In this document: piece after piece, positions 50,767 to 62,642 of the stretch | Numbering within the stretch: the first letter of the stretch is position 1 | Layout of the letters: the number at the start of each line of letters is the position of its first letter | Assembly (NCBI GenBank): GCA_015067995.1 | Contig: SVLJ01000001.1 | Location: 62,001-126,000 of the forward strand | Origin: Oscillospiraceae bacterium | GTDB taxonomy: Bacteria; Bacillota; Clostridia; Oscillospirales; Oscillospiraceae | DNA length: 64,000 nucleotides | Reading direction: 5' to 3' | Notes under the pieces: model-generated | Told to the model about the DNA's origin: nothing | The model's database searches: none | Seen by the model: the letters and a program-made list of their open reading frames with translations, nothing else | Position numbers and translations under genes: made by a program

Positions 50767-51489
50767 GTGCGTATCGATATATTGGGAATTGGATTTGACA
50801 ATGTTACCATGGAGGAAGCAGTATCTGCGGGTATGGAACTACTGCGCGGGGAGACTGTCGGCTATGTGGTTACGCCCAATCCGGAGATTGTAGAGGTGTG
50901 TCGGCAGGATTCTGCCGCTATGGATGCTGTCGCGGGTGCTGCTCTGGTGCTGCCGGACGGCATCGGTGTGGTAAAAGGCGCGGCGATTCTGGGCACGCCT
51001 TTGAAGAGCAGGGTTCCGGGGATCGAATTTGCCGCTGGGCTGATGGAGCGGATGGCAGAAAGCGGATACAGCCTGTTCCTGCTGGGCGCCAAGCCAGGCG
51101 TTGCGGAGGCAGCTGCGCAAAAGCTTACGGAGACATACCCAGGACTGCGAATTGCCGGAACCCATGACGGATATTTCAAGGAAGATGCTCCTGTGGTGGA
51201 GGAAATTGCTTCCAGCGGAGCGGATTGTGTTTTTGTGTGTCTGGGTGCACCGAAGCAGGAGCTGTGGATGAAAAAGAACGGACATGCCACCGGTGCGAAG
51301 CTGTTGTGCGGCCTTGGTGGAAGTTTGGACGTATTTGCCGGTGTCGTGGAGCGTGCTCCGAAATTCTGGTGTGATCATGGCCTTGAATGGTTCTACCGGC
51401 TGTGCAAGGAACCGAGGCGCATCGGACGCATGATGAAGCTGCCGCTGTTTTTGCTGCACGTGTATCAAGAGAAAGGAAAGCGCAGATGA
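50767..51489 (+). CDS. tagA: WecG/TagA/CpsF-family glycosyltransferase
   Basis: This 240-residue enzyme transfers N-acetylmannosamine or a similar sugar to a lipid-linked GlcNAc in teichoic-acid or polysaccharide synthesis at the inner membrane face. Family marks are VVTPNPEIVEVCR near residue 38, VLPDGIGVVKGA near 65, VPGIEFAAGLM near 88, LLGAKPGVAE near 110, FVCLGAPKQELWM near 158 and GGSLDVFAGVVERAPKF near 180. GTG start with GAGGT. It overlaps tmk by four bases, an unusual pairing. Assignment to TagA rather than other GT26 members is not certain. Confidence 0.9.
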   Translation: MRIDILGIGFDNVTMEEAVSAGMELLRGETVGYVVTPNPEIVEVCRQDSAAMDAVAGAALVLPDGIGVVKGAAILGTPLKSRVPGIEFAAGLMERMAESGYSLFLLGAKPGVAEAAAQKLTETYPGLRIAGTHDGYFKEDAPVVEEIASSGADCVFVCLGAPKQELWMKKNGHATGAKLLCGLGGSLDVFAGVVERAPKFWCDHGLEWFYRLCKEPRRIGRMMKLPLFLLHVYQEKGKRR

Positions 51490-52151
51490 AGGGGAAATTA
51501 ATTGTTTTTGAGGGAACAGACGGTTCCGGAAAGGCTACACAGACGGCAATGCTGTGTCAGCGGCTGGAACAGGAAGGAATCCCTTATCGGAAACTGACCT
51601 TCCCTCGCTACGGAAAGCCTTCTGCGGCCATGGTGGAGGAATATCTTCAGGGAAAACTGGGTAAAAAGCCAAGTGATGTAAATGCCTACGCGGCATCCAT
51701 GTTCTATGCCATGGACCGGTATGCCTCCTACAAGCAGGACTGGGGCGATTTCTATAATGCCGGCGGTCTGATTGTGGCGGATCGCTATACCACATCCAAT
51801 GCGGTTCATCAGGCATCCAAGCTGCCTGAGGAAGAGCGCCGGGAATTTTTGGAGTGGCTGTTTGATCTGGAGTACAGGCTTCTGGGATTGCCGGCGCCGG
51901 ATCTGGTGTTTTATCTTGACATGCCCACGGAAGTTACTGAGAAACTGATGCGCCGCAGGGAGATGGCAGAGGGCAGCGCTGCGGATATCCACGAACAGGA
52001 TGCCGCCTATCTGCGTGCATGCAGGGACAATGCCCGCGCCATTGCGGATGCCTGCGGATGGCGTATGGTCAATTGTGCCCGGGATGGCGAACCCCGTATG
52101 GTGGAGGATATTCACGGAGAGGTTTATAATCTGGTGACCGGTCTGCTGTAA
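51486..52151 (+). CDS. tmk: Thymidylate kinase
   Basis: Tmk (221 residues) phosphorylates dTMP to dTDP. The P loop is FEGTDGSGKATQ near residues 8-19, the substrate motif is IVADRYTTSNAVHQ near 97, and LVFYLDMPTEV lies near 139. The LID region carries RRREMAEGSAADIHEQDAAYL. The second lysine-containing GSGK is followed by Ala rather than the common Ser/Thr-Thr. ATGA overlap with tagA shows coupling. It ends before a hairpin. Confidence 0.95.
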   Translation: MKGKLIVFEGTDGSGKATQTAMLCQRLEQEGIPYRKLTFPRYGKPSAAMVEEYLQGKLGKKPSDVNAYAASMFYAMDRYASYKQDWGDFYNAGGLIVADRYTTSNAVHQASKLPEEERREFLEWLFDLEYRLLGLPAPDLVFYLDMPTEVTEKLMRRREMAEGSAADIHEQDAAYLRACRDNARAIADACGWRMVNCARDGEPRMVEDIHGEVYNLVTGLL

Positions 52152-52172
52152 GACTTGTCCTTTTCAACAGGC

Positions 52173-52203
52173 TGCAGAGGAGCGCCGCAAGCGCCCCTCT
52201 GCA
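52173..52203. terminator. Hairpin between tmk and the Cys-rich gene
   Basis: A stem of 8 and 4 bp with one mismatch (52173-52185 with 52191-52203) lies between converging genes. No clean U run, so termination is probable but not proven. Confidence 0.55.
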
Positions 52204-52216
52204 TGGATGGCGGAGG

Positions 52217-52360
52217 TCAGCAGCAGGGATTGCTGTTGTGATTTCCGCATTCGCAGTTGTTGCCGCCCCAACTGCCGCCGCAGCAGCAGAAGATCAGGAT
52301 GAGAATCAGGATCAGCCAGATGCAGGAGCAGTTGTTATTGTTGCCGGTAGAAAAGCACAT
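52217..52360 (-). CDS. 47-residue Cys/Asn-rich membrane miniprotein
   Basis: This minus-strand frame is too short for usual gene calling. It begins at ATG 52360, seven bases after GAGGTGA, and encodes an Asn/Cys-rich head (STGNNNNCSC), one hydrophobic helix (IWLILILILIF) and a Cys/Gly/Asn-rich tail (CCCGGSWGGNNCECGN). Eleven residues are cysteine. It resembles the small high-cysteine proteins annotated in Clostridia as chorion-class-like; their function is unknown. It is divergent from mltG and converges on tmk. Confidence 0.72.
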   Translation of the reverse strand: MCFSTGNNNNCSCIWLILILILIFCCCGGSWGGNNCECGNHNSNPCC

Positions 52361-52496
52361 ATATGTCACCTCGCTTACAGAATTCAAGATATTCTATGCA
52401 GCGTGCTGACGATGTGGGCATGACCGCGCAAAAAAATAATGGTGACATCAACCAGCGGCGGGCAATATCCGTTGCTGTATCGATAAGGAGGTTTCT

Positions 52497-53762
52497 ATGT
52501 CTGATTATCATAACGAAGATACTACCAGCTGGGATGCCAGACAGGTAAAGGAGGGTGCAGAAGCGGCGGCACAGCCGGAACCGGCGGAGGTGTCTTCTGA
52601 AAGCAAGCAGGAGGAGATGTCCTCCATGCCTGGGGAAGAACCTGAGCGGAAGGAGCGTGAACCCGTGACAAAAGGGAAGCGTCCCAGACAGAAGAAGGAA
52701 TACCGGCGCCGGAGAGGTGTGAATCCGGTACTCTATGTCATTATGGTGATGATCATATCCGGTCTTGCTGCCTGCATTGGCTGGCTTCTGATGGATGATG
52801 CCTGTTCGCTGAACAAACCCTGGGTGGAGGTATCCGTGCAGATCACAAAGCAGGATGATTTGAAGAGTATTGCCAGAAAGCTGAAAAACGCCGGTCTGGT
52901 GAATTATCCATGGTTCTTTGAACTGTTTGGTATGGTGGTTGGTGCGGAGGAAGATATCGGCGTGGGCACCTTTACGCTGAACAGCAATATGGACTATTTC
53001 TCTTTGGTGGACGGTATGTATGTCAAGACGTCCAAGCCGGTGGACAAACTGGAGACGGTGACGGTTTCCATTCCGGAGGGCTATACTGTTCGGGAAATTA
53101 TCCATCTGTTGGCTGATAAGGGAGTGAATACCGAGGAGAAGCTGACGGAGATTGCTCAGACGGCAGACTTTGACTACGAATTTATTGACAACGAGTCTGA
53201 GGACGTCTCCCGGCTGGAAGGATATCTCTTCCCGGACACCTACGAATTCTATGTGGGACACGATCCCAAGAGCGCCTTCGGCAAGCTGCTGAGCAACTTT
53301 AATAAGAAGATGACGGCAGAACGCAAGGGTGTCGCTGCGGACATGGGCCTCTCGGTGAAGGATATCGTGATTGTTGCGTCTCTGATTGAGAAGGAAACGG
53401 ATGGTACAGACCGTGAAAAGATTGCATCGGTGATTTATAATCGTCTGAAGGATACAGCCGGCAAGCACGGTACCAACGGTATTCTTGGCATTGATGCAGC
53501 TTTGCTGTATGTTCTGCCCGATGCCCATGGTGTGATTACGCAAGCGGATCTGGAGATGGATTCCCCCTATAATCTGCGTAAATATCCCGGACTTTCTCCG
53601 ACACCCATTGCCAATCCCGGCCTGGCATCCATTGACGCGGCGCTGCATCCCGCTGATACGGACTACTATTTCTATGCGCTGGGCAAGGATGGCCGGCATC
53701 ATTACTTCAAGACAATGAGAGAGCACACCGCATTTGTGCAGAGTGGTGAGTATGGTGGATAA
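52497..53762 (+). CDS. mltG: Endolytic murein transglycosylase MltG
   Basis: MltG (421 residues) cuts nascent glycan strands near the septum. A Glu/Lys-rich cytosolic N-terminus (residues 1-75) precedes one membrane helix (VLYVIMVMIISGLAACIGWLL). The YceG domain has a LysM-like part (LKSIARKLKNAGLV) and the catalytic glutamate in VIVASLIEKETDG near residue 300, followed by NRLKD and SPYNLRKYPGLSPTPIANPG. AAGGAGG precedes the ATG. It overlaps the U32 gene by about 11 bases. Confidence 0.95.
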   Translation: MSDYHNEDTTSWDARQVKEGAEAAAQPEPAEVSSESKQEEMSSMPGEEPERKEREPVTKGKRPRQKKEYRRRRGVNPVLYVIMVMIISGLAACIGWLLMDDACSLNKPWVEVSVQITKQDDLKSIARKLKNAGLVNYPWFFELFGMVVGAEEDIGVGTFTLNSNMDYFSLVDGMYVKTSKPVDKLETVTVSIPEGYTVREIIHLLADKGVNTEEKLTEIAQTADFDYEFIDNESEDVSRLEGYLFPDTYEFYVGHDPKSAFGKLLSNFNKKMTAERKGVAADMGLSVKDIVIVASLIEKETDGTDREKIASVIYNRLKDTAGKHGTNGILGIDAALLYVLPDAHGVITQADLEMDSPYNLRKYPGLSPTPIANPGLASIDAALHPADTDYYFYALGKDGRHHYFKTMREHTAFVQSGEYGG

Positions 53763-54981
53763 AAAGAAAATGCCGGAGCTGCTGGCTCCGGCGGGAGATT
53801 TTGAAAAGCTGAGAATGGCGGTCCTGTATGGAGCGGATGCTGTCTATCTGGCTGGAACCAGCTTCGGTATGCGCTCCTTTACCGGCAACTTTACGCCGGA
53901 GGAACTGCCGAAAGCTGTGAAGTATGCCCATGACCATGGCGTCCGGGTGCACTGCACAGTCAATACCATGCCCCGCAACGATGAGATCGTGCATTTGCCC
54001 GAACATCTGGAGCTTTTGCAGGATGCCGGAGTGGACGCCCTCATCATGGCGGATGTTGGTGTATTTACACTGGCGGGAAAGTATGCGCCCCGCTGTGAGC
54101 GCCATATCAGTACTCAGGCCAGCGTTTCCAACTATGAATGCGCCAGAGCCTGGTATGATCTGGGCGCTCAGCGGGTGATTCTGGCTCGTGAATTGAGTCT
54201 GAATGAGATCAGGGAGATTCGCGCCAGAACGCCACGTGAGCTGGAAATCGAGACATTTGTCCATGGCGCGATGTGCGTCAGCTATTCCGGCCGGTGCCTG
54301 CTGTCCAGCTATATGACCGGGCGGGACTCCAATCGCGGTGCCTGTGCGCAGCCCTGCCGCTATGAATATGCTCTGATGGAAGAAAAGCGTCCGGGAGAAT
54401 ATTTTCCGGTTTTCGAGGATGAAAAGGGCACTTATATCATGAATTCCCGGGATATGTGCATGATCGATCATCTGGATGATCTGATCGATGCGGGAATCGC
54501 CAGTCTCAAGATTGAAGGACGGGCCAAATCTGCCTATTATGCGGCCATCGTGACCGGAGCCTATCGCCACTGTCTGGATGCAGTGGCGGCAGGGAAGGAA
54601 ATCGACCCTGTTTGGCGTGATGAAGTGGAGCATGTCAGTCACCGACATTACTCCACCGGCTTTTTCTATGGTGAGCCGGGGCAGTATATCAGTAATTCCC
54701 GGTATATCCGGGAATGGCAGGTAGCGGCTATCATTACGGATTGTGATGAGGATGGAAATGCAACACTGTCGCTGCGCAATAAGTTCCGCGCCGGAGATGA
54801 AGTGGAGATTGTGGGACCGGATACCCGCCCCTTCCTGATGACGGTTCCTGAGATGCAGGACACGGACGGAAATGCTATCGAGGAAGCTCGTACGCCGCAG
54901 ATGACATTCAGAATGAAACTGCCTTGCCGGGTTCCGGCTATGTCCATTGTGCGCCGCAGCGTTGAATTGTCTGCCAGATAA
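53752..54981 (+). CDS. Peptidase U32-family protein (TrhP/RlhA-like)
   Basis: The 409-residue product carries the U32 signature ETFVHGAMCVSYSGRCLLS near residues 165-183, with further cysteines in GACAQPCRYEYA. It opens with PELLAPAGDFEKLRMAVLYGADAVYLAG. Family members are now linked to tRNA uridine-34 hydroxylation (TrhP) and related RNA hydroxylation rather than proteolysis. ATG 53752 lies in the last codons of mltG, which suggests coupling; GTG 53755 and ATG 53770 are alternatives. The C-terminal domain (GDEVEIVGPDTRPF) is present, so the protein is full length. Confidence 0.92.
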   Translation: MVDKKKMPELLAPAGDFEKLRMAVLYGADAVYLAGTSFGMRSFTGNFTPEELPKAVKYAHDHGVRVHCTVNTMPRNDEIVHLPEHLELLQDAGVDALIMADVGVFTLAGKYAPRCERHISTQASVSNYECARAWYDLGAQRVILARELSLNEIREIRARTPRELEIETFVHGAMCVSYSGRCLLSSYMTGRDSNRGACAQPCRYEYALMEEKRPGEYFPVFEDEKGTYIMNSRDMCMIDHLDDLIDAGIASLKIEGRAKSAYYAAIVTGAYRHCLDAVAAGKEIDPVWRDEVEHVSHRHYSTGFFYGEPGQYISNSRYIREWQVAAIITDCDEDGNATLSLRNKFRAGDEVEIVGPDTRPFLMTVPEMQDTDGNAIEEARTPQMTFRMKLPCRVPAMSIVRRSVELSAR

Positions 54982-55003
54982 CCGTTTGTACTTGCGATTT
55001 TTT

Positions 55004-55043
55004 ACCGTCGGACAGTTTATCGGGAACTGTCTGACGGTTTTTG
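55004..55043 (+). terminator. Terminator after the U32 gene
   Basis: A 14-bp stem with one wobble (55004-55017 with 55025-55038) is followed by TTTTTGC. Confidence 0.9.
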
Positions 55044-55328
55044 CATATGTTGCTGGAAAGTTTGCGCAATTTGCGGCAGTTAAAATTTCTAATATTAAAA
55101 TAAATAAATTATCTTGCGAAAAGCGATTTATTTCGCTAAAATGGGAATGAAACGTACGGGAAGAAGAAACACTGGGAAGAACGGATCACCCTGAAAAGCT
55201 TACAGCGCAAGGGCAAATCCATTCTTTTGTCGAAAAATGAATCCTTGCGACAAGCTTGCGACAAGAATACTGCATTAAGAAAAATGAATGTTACCTTTAT
55301 CGTGAGCTTAAAAAATACAGTTTCACAC
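55044..55328. other. AT-rich stretch without recognised genes
   Basis: The composition is clearly more AT-rich than neighbours. A direct repeat TTGCGACAAG occurs twice near 55244-55263, and AATTAAAATAAAT-type runs lie near 55080-55110. Open frames here lack ribosome sites and protein-like composition. It may be a remnant, an upstream regulatory region of the ATP synthase operon, or an unrecognised RNA. Confidence 0.5.
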
Positions 55329-55357
55329 TTGCACAATGGTATAGATTGGAATATAAT
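55329..55357 (+). promoter_or_regulatory. Promoter of the ATP synthase operon
   Basis: TTGCAC (55329-55334) and TATAAT (55352-55357) are 17 bases apart. The leader to the first gene is about 100 bases. Confidence 0.8.
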
Positions 55358-55464
55358 TCAAGCGTATTCACAGTTGCATGCTATAACAATTTTCAACAGA
55401 GTTTTTTGGCGTTTCCGTAAAATTCGGATATGCGGAGAATCGGAGAATGTCGGAGGAGGAGCCT

Positions 55465-55725
55465 ATGCACTCCATGTATAAATTTGTGCAGGGAATTACC
55501 TTTGTCGGGCAGCTGGGATTTATGATTGTTACTCCGCCACTGGTGCTTGTGTATCTGGCTTATCAGATGCAGCTTCACTTTGGACTGGGACCCTGGATCA
55601 TGGTTCTGGCGATTTTGATCGGCATTCTTTCGGCGATATCCAGTACATTCAGCACATTTTATAAAATGCTGAATAAAAAGAGACCCGCATCGGAAGAGAA
55701 GGATGAAGGGAATACGAAGTTGTGA
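55465..55725 (+). CDS. AtpZ/AtpI-type small ATP synthase accessory protein
   Basis: The 86-residue protein has two hydrophobic helices (FVQGITFVGQLGFMIVTPPLVLVYLAY and WIMVLAILIGILSAISSTFS) and a charged C-terminus. This fits the two-helix AtpZ/AtpI family at the head of F-type ATPase operons, thought to help c-ring assembly or Mg2+ uptake. ATG 55465 has GGAGGAGG; ATG 55447 lacks proper spacing. It is followed by a second, longer AtpI-like gene. Confidence 0.82.
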   Translation: MHSMYKFVQGITFVGQLGFMIVTPPLVLVYLAYQMQLHFGLGPWIMVLAILIGILSAISSTFSTFYKMLNKKRPASEEKDEGNTKL

Positions 55726-55741
55726 AGGAGGGACTGCGCAT

Positions 55742-56161
55742 TTGAATATACAAAAGGCGATCCTTGACGAAACCCGCCACATAACCATTGGTGTTTTGCT
55801 GGCGGATGTCGTTATGTGCATTGTATTTCTGCTGCTGGGACGATTCGATTACACAGTGGTGCTGGGCACGCTGTGGGGATCGATATTTGCTGTGGGGAAT
55901 TTTTTCTTCATGGGTCTTGGCGTACAGAAGGCGATGGACAAGGGGGACGGTGCGAAGCGTTATATGCAGAAGAACTATACGCTGCGTATGTGCGCTTGCG
56001 TTTTTGGCATGGCCGTCGGCGTTAAGGTGCCTGTTTTCCACAGTATTGCAGCGCTGATCCCGTTCCTGTTTCCGAAACTTGTGATCTACGCGATGCAGTT
56101 ATTCGGACATTACCGTCCCGGCGAAAAGAAATGCGAGGAAGGGGGGGAAAAAACAGAATGA
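55742..56161 (+). CDS. atpI: ATP synthase subunit I (AtpI family)
   Basis: The 139-residue protein has four hydrophobic helices, with GVLLADVVMCIVFLLLG first and VLGTLWGSIFAVGNFFFMGL next, the pattern of the ATP synthase I family that helps assemble the c ring. The probable start is TTG 55742, with AAGGAGG 10 bases upstream; an upstream GTG has no such site. It overlaps atpB by four bases (ATGA). Confidence 0.85.
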   Translation: MNIQKAILDETRHITIGVLLADVVMCIVFLLLGRFDYTVVLGTLWGSIFAVGNFFFMGLGVQKAMDKGDGAKRYMQKNYTLRMCACVFGMAVGVKVPVFHSIAALIPFLFPKLVIYAMQLFGHYRPGEKKCEEGGEKTE

Positions 56162-56901
56162 ATGTAGATATCAAAGGTGCACCGATATATTTTGAGATCC
56201 CGATTCTTGGTGGCATACCCATCTCCGCATCGCTTTTGGTGACATGGGGCGTCATGCTGGTCTTGACGGGACTATCCATCTGGCTGACACATGATTTGAA
56301 GGTGAAGAACATCTCCAAGCGTCAGGCGGCTGCAGAGTTTATCGTCAAAACAGCGGAAAACTTTGTGCATACCAATATGGGTGAAGCTTGGATGCATTAT
56401 ACGCCCTTTATTGCAGCGATTTTTGGCCTTTCTATCTTGGGAAGTCTTTCTTCGCTGCTGGGACTGTTCTCCCCAACAGCAGACATCTCTACCACTATGG
56501 CGTGGGCATTGGTGGTCTTCGTAATCATCACAGCCACCAAGCTTCGCACAAACGGCCTTGGCGGATACCTGAAGGGGTTCTGTGACCCGATTTTTGTCAT
56601 GGCTCCGTTCAATGTTTTGGGCGAAGTATTTACGCCAATCTCTATGGCGTTCCGTCATTTCGGCAACATCGTATCCGGAATGGTTATCTCTGCGCTGATC
56701 TATGCGGCACTGACGGTCGCAAACCAGGCTTTGTTCGGCCTGCTGCCGGGTGTCATCGGCGACTGGCTCGGCGCAATTCCGTTCCTGACGGTTGGCATTC
56801 CGGCCATCGTCTCTCTCTATTTTGACTGGTTCGGCAGCTTTATGCAGGCATTTATTTTCTGTATGCTGACCATGATGTTCATCGCCAGTGCGGCTGAATA
56901 A
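56158..56901 (+). CDS. atpB: F-type ATP synthase subunit a
   Basis: Subunit a (247 residues) forms the ion half-channels beside the c ring. Five to six hydrophobic helices are seen; the essential arginine is in SMAFRHFGNIVSGMVI near residue 168 and PFNVLGEVFTPIS lies just before it. A late AFIFCMLTMMFIASAAE completes the last helix. The ATG overlaps the atpI stop. It is followed 38 bases later by atpE. Confidence 0.96.
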   Translation: MNVDIKGAPIYFEIPILGGIPISASLLVTWGVMLVLTGLSIWLTHDLKVKNISKRQAAAEFIVKTAENFVHTNMGEAWMHYTPFIAAIFGLSILGSLSSLLGLFSPTADISTTMAWALVVFVIITATKLRTNGLGGYLKGFCDPIFVMAPFNVLGEVFTPISMAFRHFGNIVSGMVISALIYAALTVANQALFGLLPGVIGDWLGAIPFLTVGIPAIVSLYFDWFGSFMQAFIFCMLTMMFIASAAE

Positions 56902-56921
56902 ACAATACTCAAATAAATTAA

Positions 56922-57206
<285 letters not shown>

Positions 57207-57254
57207 GCGGGATCGTCCCCTTCGGCAAAGCTAAGAGAAAGGAGTGAACATAAA

Positions 57255-57758
57255 ATGAACTACCAATCGCTGGTCGAATTCCAGTATTGGACAGTGATCG
57301 GGCAGATTTGCAACCTGTTGCTGCAGATGTATCTGTTTAAGCGCTTTTTGTTCAAGCCTATCAAGAATATCCTGGCACAGCGTCAGAGTGAGGTGGACAG
57401 CACCTATGATGAGGCTGCAAAGGCAAAGGTAGATGCGGAAAACGCAAAGGCTGAGTATGAGAGCCACCTGCGCGAGGCGCGTGCTGAGGCTGCGGCTATC
57501 ACCAGTCGTGCAGTGGAGACCGCAAAGCGGCAGAGTGCTGAGCTGGTGAAGGCGGCTGAGGCCGAAACCGTTGCTCTGCGCGAGAAGGCTACCCGGGATA
57601 TTGAACTGGAGCGCCGGAAGGCCATGAATGAGGCCAAGGGCGAGATATCCTCTCTGGCTGTGGAGCTTGCTTCCAAGGTCGTGAAGAAGGAAATCGACCA
57701 GAAGGATCACGAAGCGCTTTTCGAACAGTTTATCGATGAATTGGGTGAAAAGCTATGA
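57255..57758 (+). CDS. atpF: F-type ATP synthase subunit b
   Basis: Subunit b (167 residues) is the peripheral stalk. One membrane helix near the N-terminus (TVIGQICNLLLQMYLFKRFLF) leads into a long charged coiled coil rich in Ala, Glu and Lys to the end (DAENAKAEYESHLREARAEAA and onward). AAAGGAG precedes the ATG, and the stop overlaps atpH by ATGA. No second b-type gene is seen. Confidence 0.96.
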   Translation: MNYQSLVEFQYWTVIGQICNLLLQMYLFKRFLFKPIKNILAQRQSEVDSTYDEAAKAKVDAENAKAEYESHLREARAEAAAITSRAVETAKRQSAELVKAAEAETVALREKATRDIELERRKAMNEAKGEISSLAVELASKVVKKEIDQKDHEALFEQFIDELGEKL

Positions 57759-58294
57759 CAAAGACAGCTAAGACCTATGGTGGTGCGCTGTATGATCTGG
57801 CAAAAGAAGAGGCACTTTGCGAAGAGCTTCTCAAGCAGCTGCAGCTGATCGCGGCAGTGTTTGATGAGAACCCCGAGTACCGTAAGCTGCTGCTGGAGCC
57901 TTCCATCCCGAAGGAAGAGCGCCGCAAGCTGCTGGATGACGCATGGCAGGAAAGGGTACACCCGTATGTCCTGAATTTCATGAAGATTCTTTGTGACAAT
58001 GGAACCGTCGGGCAGTTCGGCGACTGCGTCGAGGCGTTCCGCAAGCGTTATCATGCGGATGAAGGGATTATGGAAGTGCGTGCTGTCTGCGCAGCCCAGC
58101 TGCGCCCGGATCTGCAGGACAAGCTCCGCGAGAAGCTTGCGCGCATGACCGGCAAAAAAATCGAACTGACTGCCTGCGTGGACGAAAACCTGATCGGTGG
58201 TATCCGGCTGGAGCTGCCCGACCGCCAGTATGACGGCAGTGTGCAGCATCATCTCCACGAGATTGAGCGTCTTCTGCAGGGCTCTGCAGTATAA
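57755..58294 (+). CDS. atpH: F-type ATP synthase subunit delta
   Basis: Subunit delta (179 residues) joins the peripheral stalk to F1. The helical N-terminal domain opens AKTYGGALYDLAKEEALCEELLKQL; the C-terminal domain has GIMEVRAVCAAQLRPDLQDKLREKLA and ends with the GGIRLELPDRQYDGSVQHHL segment, a common delta signature (usually GG...R...D.V.D.S). Four-base overlap with atpF. Confidence 0.95.
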   Translation: MTKTAKTYGGALYDLAKEEALCEELLKQLQLIAAVFDENPEYRKLLLEPSIPKEERRKLLDDAWQERVHPYVLNFMKILCDNGTVGQFGDCVEAFRKRYHADEGIMEVRAVCAAQLRPDLQDKLREKLARMTGKKIELTACVDENLIGGIRLELPDRQYDGSVQHHLHEIERLLQGSAV

Positions 58295-58342
58295 GGCAGG
58301 GAACTGCCCAAAAGTAAAACAATACTGAAAGCTGGTGAGGCT

Positions 58343-59857
58343 ATGGAATTGAGACCGGAAGAGATTTCGAACATTATCCGTTCCCAAATCAAACATTATG
58401 AGACCCGCATCAATCAGTCTGAGACCGGCACCGTGATTCTGATCGGCGACGGTATCGCCCGTGCTGCCGGTTTGGAAGGCTGCATGGTCAATGAGCTGCT
58501 GGAGTTCCCCGGCGGCGTATATGGCATGGCCCAGAACCTGGAAGAGAACTCTGTTTCCATCGTTATGCTGGGCGACAACGAAGGTATTCGTGAAGGCGAT
58601 ACGGTGCGTCGTACCGGCCGCGTGGTGTCTGTTCCCGTTGGTGAGGCACTGATTGGCCGTGTTGTGGACGCGCTGGGCCAGCCTATTGACGGCAAGGGCC
58701 CCATCGACTGCGGCAAGTATGCCGCTATCGAGTCTCCTGCCCCCGGTATTCTGGAGCGCAAGAGCGTTTCTGTGCCCCTGCAGACCGGTATCAAGGCAAT
58801 CGACTCCATGATTCCCATTGGCCGCGGTCAGCGTGAGCTGATCATCGGCGATCGTCAGACCGGTAAGACCGCTCTGGCGGCAGATACCATCATCAACCAG
58901 CGCGGCAAGGACGTGATCTGCATCTATGTGGCCATCGGCCAGAAGCGTTCCACCGTTGCACAGCTGGTGAACACGCTGGAAGCCGGCGGCGCCATGGATT
59001 ACACCATCGTGGTCAGCGCCACTGCATCCGAGCTGGCGCCCCTGCAGTATATTGCTCCGTATTCCGGCTGCACCATGGGTGAGTACTTCATGCATCAGGG
59101 CAAAGATGTTCTGGTGATCTACGACGATCTGAGCAAGCATGCCACAGCTTATCGTGCCTTGTCTCTGCTGATCCGTCGTCCTCCCGGACGTGAGGCCTAT
59201 CCCGGCGACGTTTTCTATCTGCATTCCCGTTTGCTGGAGCGCGCGGCCCGTATGGCCCCTGAGTGCGGCGGCGGTTCTCTCACTGCACTGCCCATCATCG
59301 AGACCCAGGCCGGTGACGTTTCTGCATATATCCCCACCAACGTCATTTCCATCACCGATGGCCAGATATTCCTGGAGACCGAGCTGTTCCACTCCGGCGT
59401 TATGCCGGCAGTCAACCCCGGTATCTCCGTGTCCCGCGTAGGCGGTGCTGCACAGATCAAGGCCATGAAGAAGGTGGCTGGTCAGCTGAAGCTGCTTTAC
59501 TCCCAGTACCGTGAGCTGCAGGGCTTTGCTCAGTTTGGCTCCGATCTGGACCGCGATACCCGTGAGCGTCTTGCGCAGGGCGAGCGTATTGTGGAAGTGC
59601 TCAAGCAGGACCGCAACGCACCGGTTGACGTTGCCTATCAGGTTTGTATCCTCTTTGCGGTTATCGGCGGTTATCTGAAGGAAGTCCCCGTCGACAAGAT
59701 CCGTACCTTTGAAAAGGAACTCTATCCCTGGCTGGAGGCCAACTGCAGCGAAGTGCTGGAAGGCATCCGTACCACGGGTAATCTGTCTGCCGAGCACGAG
59801 GCGGCTCTCAAGAGCGGCATTGAGGCACGGGTGGCGGAGTTCATGGCAAATTTGTAA
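58343..59857 (+). CDS. atpA: F-type ATP synthase subunit alpha
   Basis: Alpha (504 residues) is the noncatalytic nucleotide-binding subunit of F1. Walker [11 protein letters not shown] is near residue 169, and the ATP synthase alpha/beta signature P-S-[V-like] is in [17 protein letters not shown] near 357. [25 protein letters not shown] near 280 is typical. It starts ATG with GGTGAGG. Codon usage shows strong bias, as in the rest of the operon. Confidence 0.98.
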   Translation: MELRPEEISNIIRSQIKHYETRINQSETGTVILIGDGIARAAGLEGCMVNELLEFPGGVYGMAQNLEENSVSIVMLGDNEGIREGDTVRRTGRVVSVPVGEALIGRVVDALGQPIDGKGPIDCGKYAAIESPAPGILERKSVSVPLQTGIKAIDSMIPIGRGQRELIIGDRQTGKTALAADTIINQRGKDVICIYVAIGQKRSTVAQLVNTLEAGGAMDYTIVVSATASELAPLQYIAPYSGCTMGEYFMHQGKDVLVIYDDLSKHATAYRALSLLIRRPPGREAYPGDVFYLHSRLLERAARMAPECGGGSLTALPIIETQAGDVSAYIPTNVISITDGQIFLETELFHSGVMPAVNPGISVSRVGGAAQIKAMKKVAGQLKLLYSQYRELQGFAQFGSDLDRDTRERLAQGERIVEVLKQDRNAPVDVAYQVCILFAVIGGYLKEVPVDKIRTFEKELYPWLEANCSEVLEGIRTTGNLSAEHEAALKSGIEARVAEFMANL

Positions 59858-59872
59858 GAAGGAGGCGCGTAC

Positions 59873-62522
<2,650 letters not shown>

Positions 62523-62586
62523 TAGAAGCTCTGCCGCAGGACATTCTGCATGAATGCTCTGTGGCAGAGTTCTTCATTGACAAGAT

Positions 62587-62626
62587 GAAAACACCCGTTT
62601 TCCACTGGAAAACGGGTGTTTTCTAT
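62587..62626. terminator. Bidirectional terminator between atpC and asnA
   Basis: A perfect 17-bp stem (62587-62603 with 62607-62623) has TTTTCT on the plus side and GAAAA on the other arm, between converging genes. A weaker cruciform (62525-62572) directly follows atpC. Confidence 0.88.
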
Positions 62627-62642
62627 GTAAAGTGCGTTCGCA

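Noticed and set aside
55227-55481. An 84-codon frame ahead of the ATP synthase operon
   Set aside because: No ribosome site, AT-rich composition and it runs across the promoter at 55329-55357.
57707-59797. A 696-codon minus-strand frame opposite atpH-atpA
   Set aside because: It crosses two genes of a conserved operon and has no protein-like motif; it is an effect of GC-biased codons.
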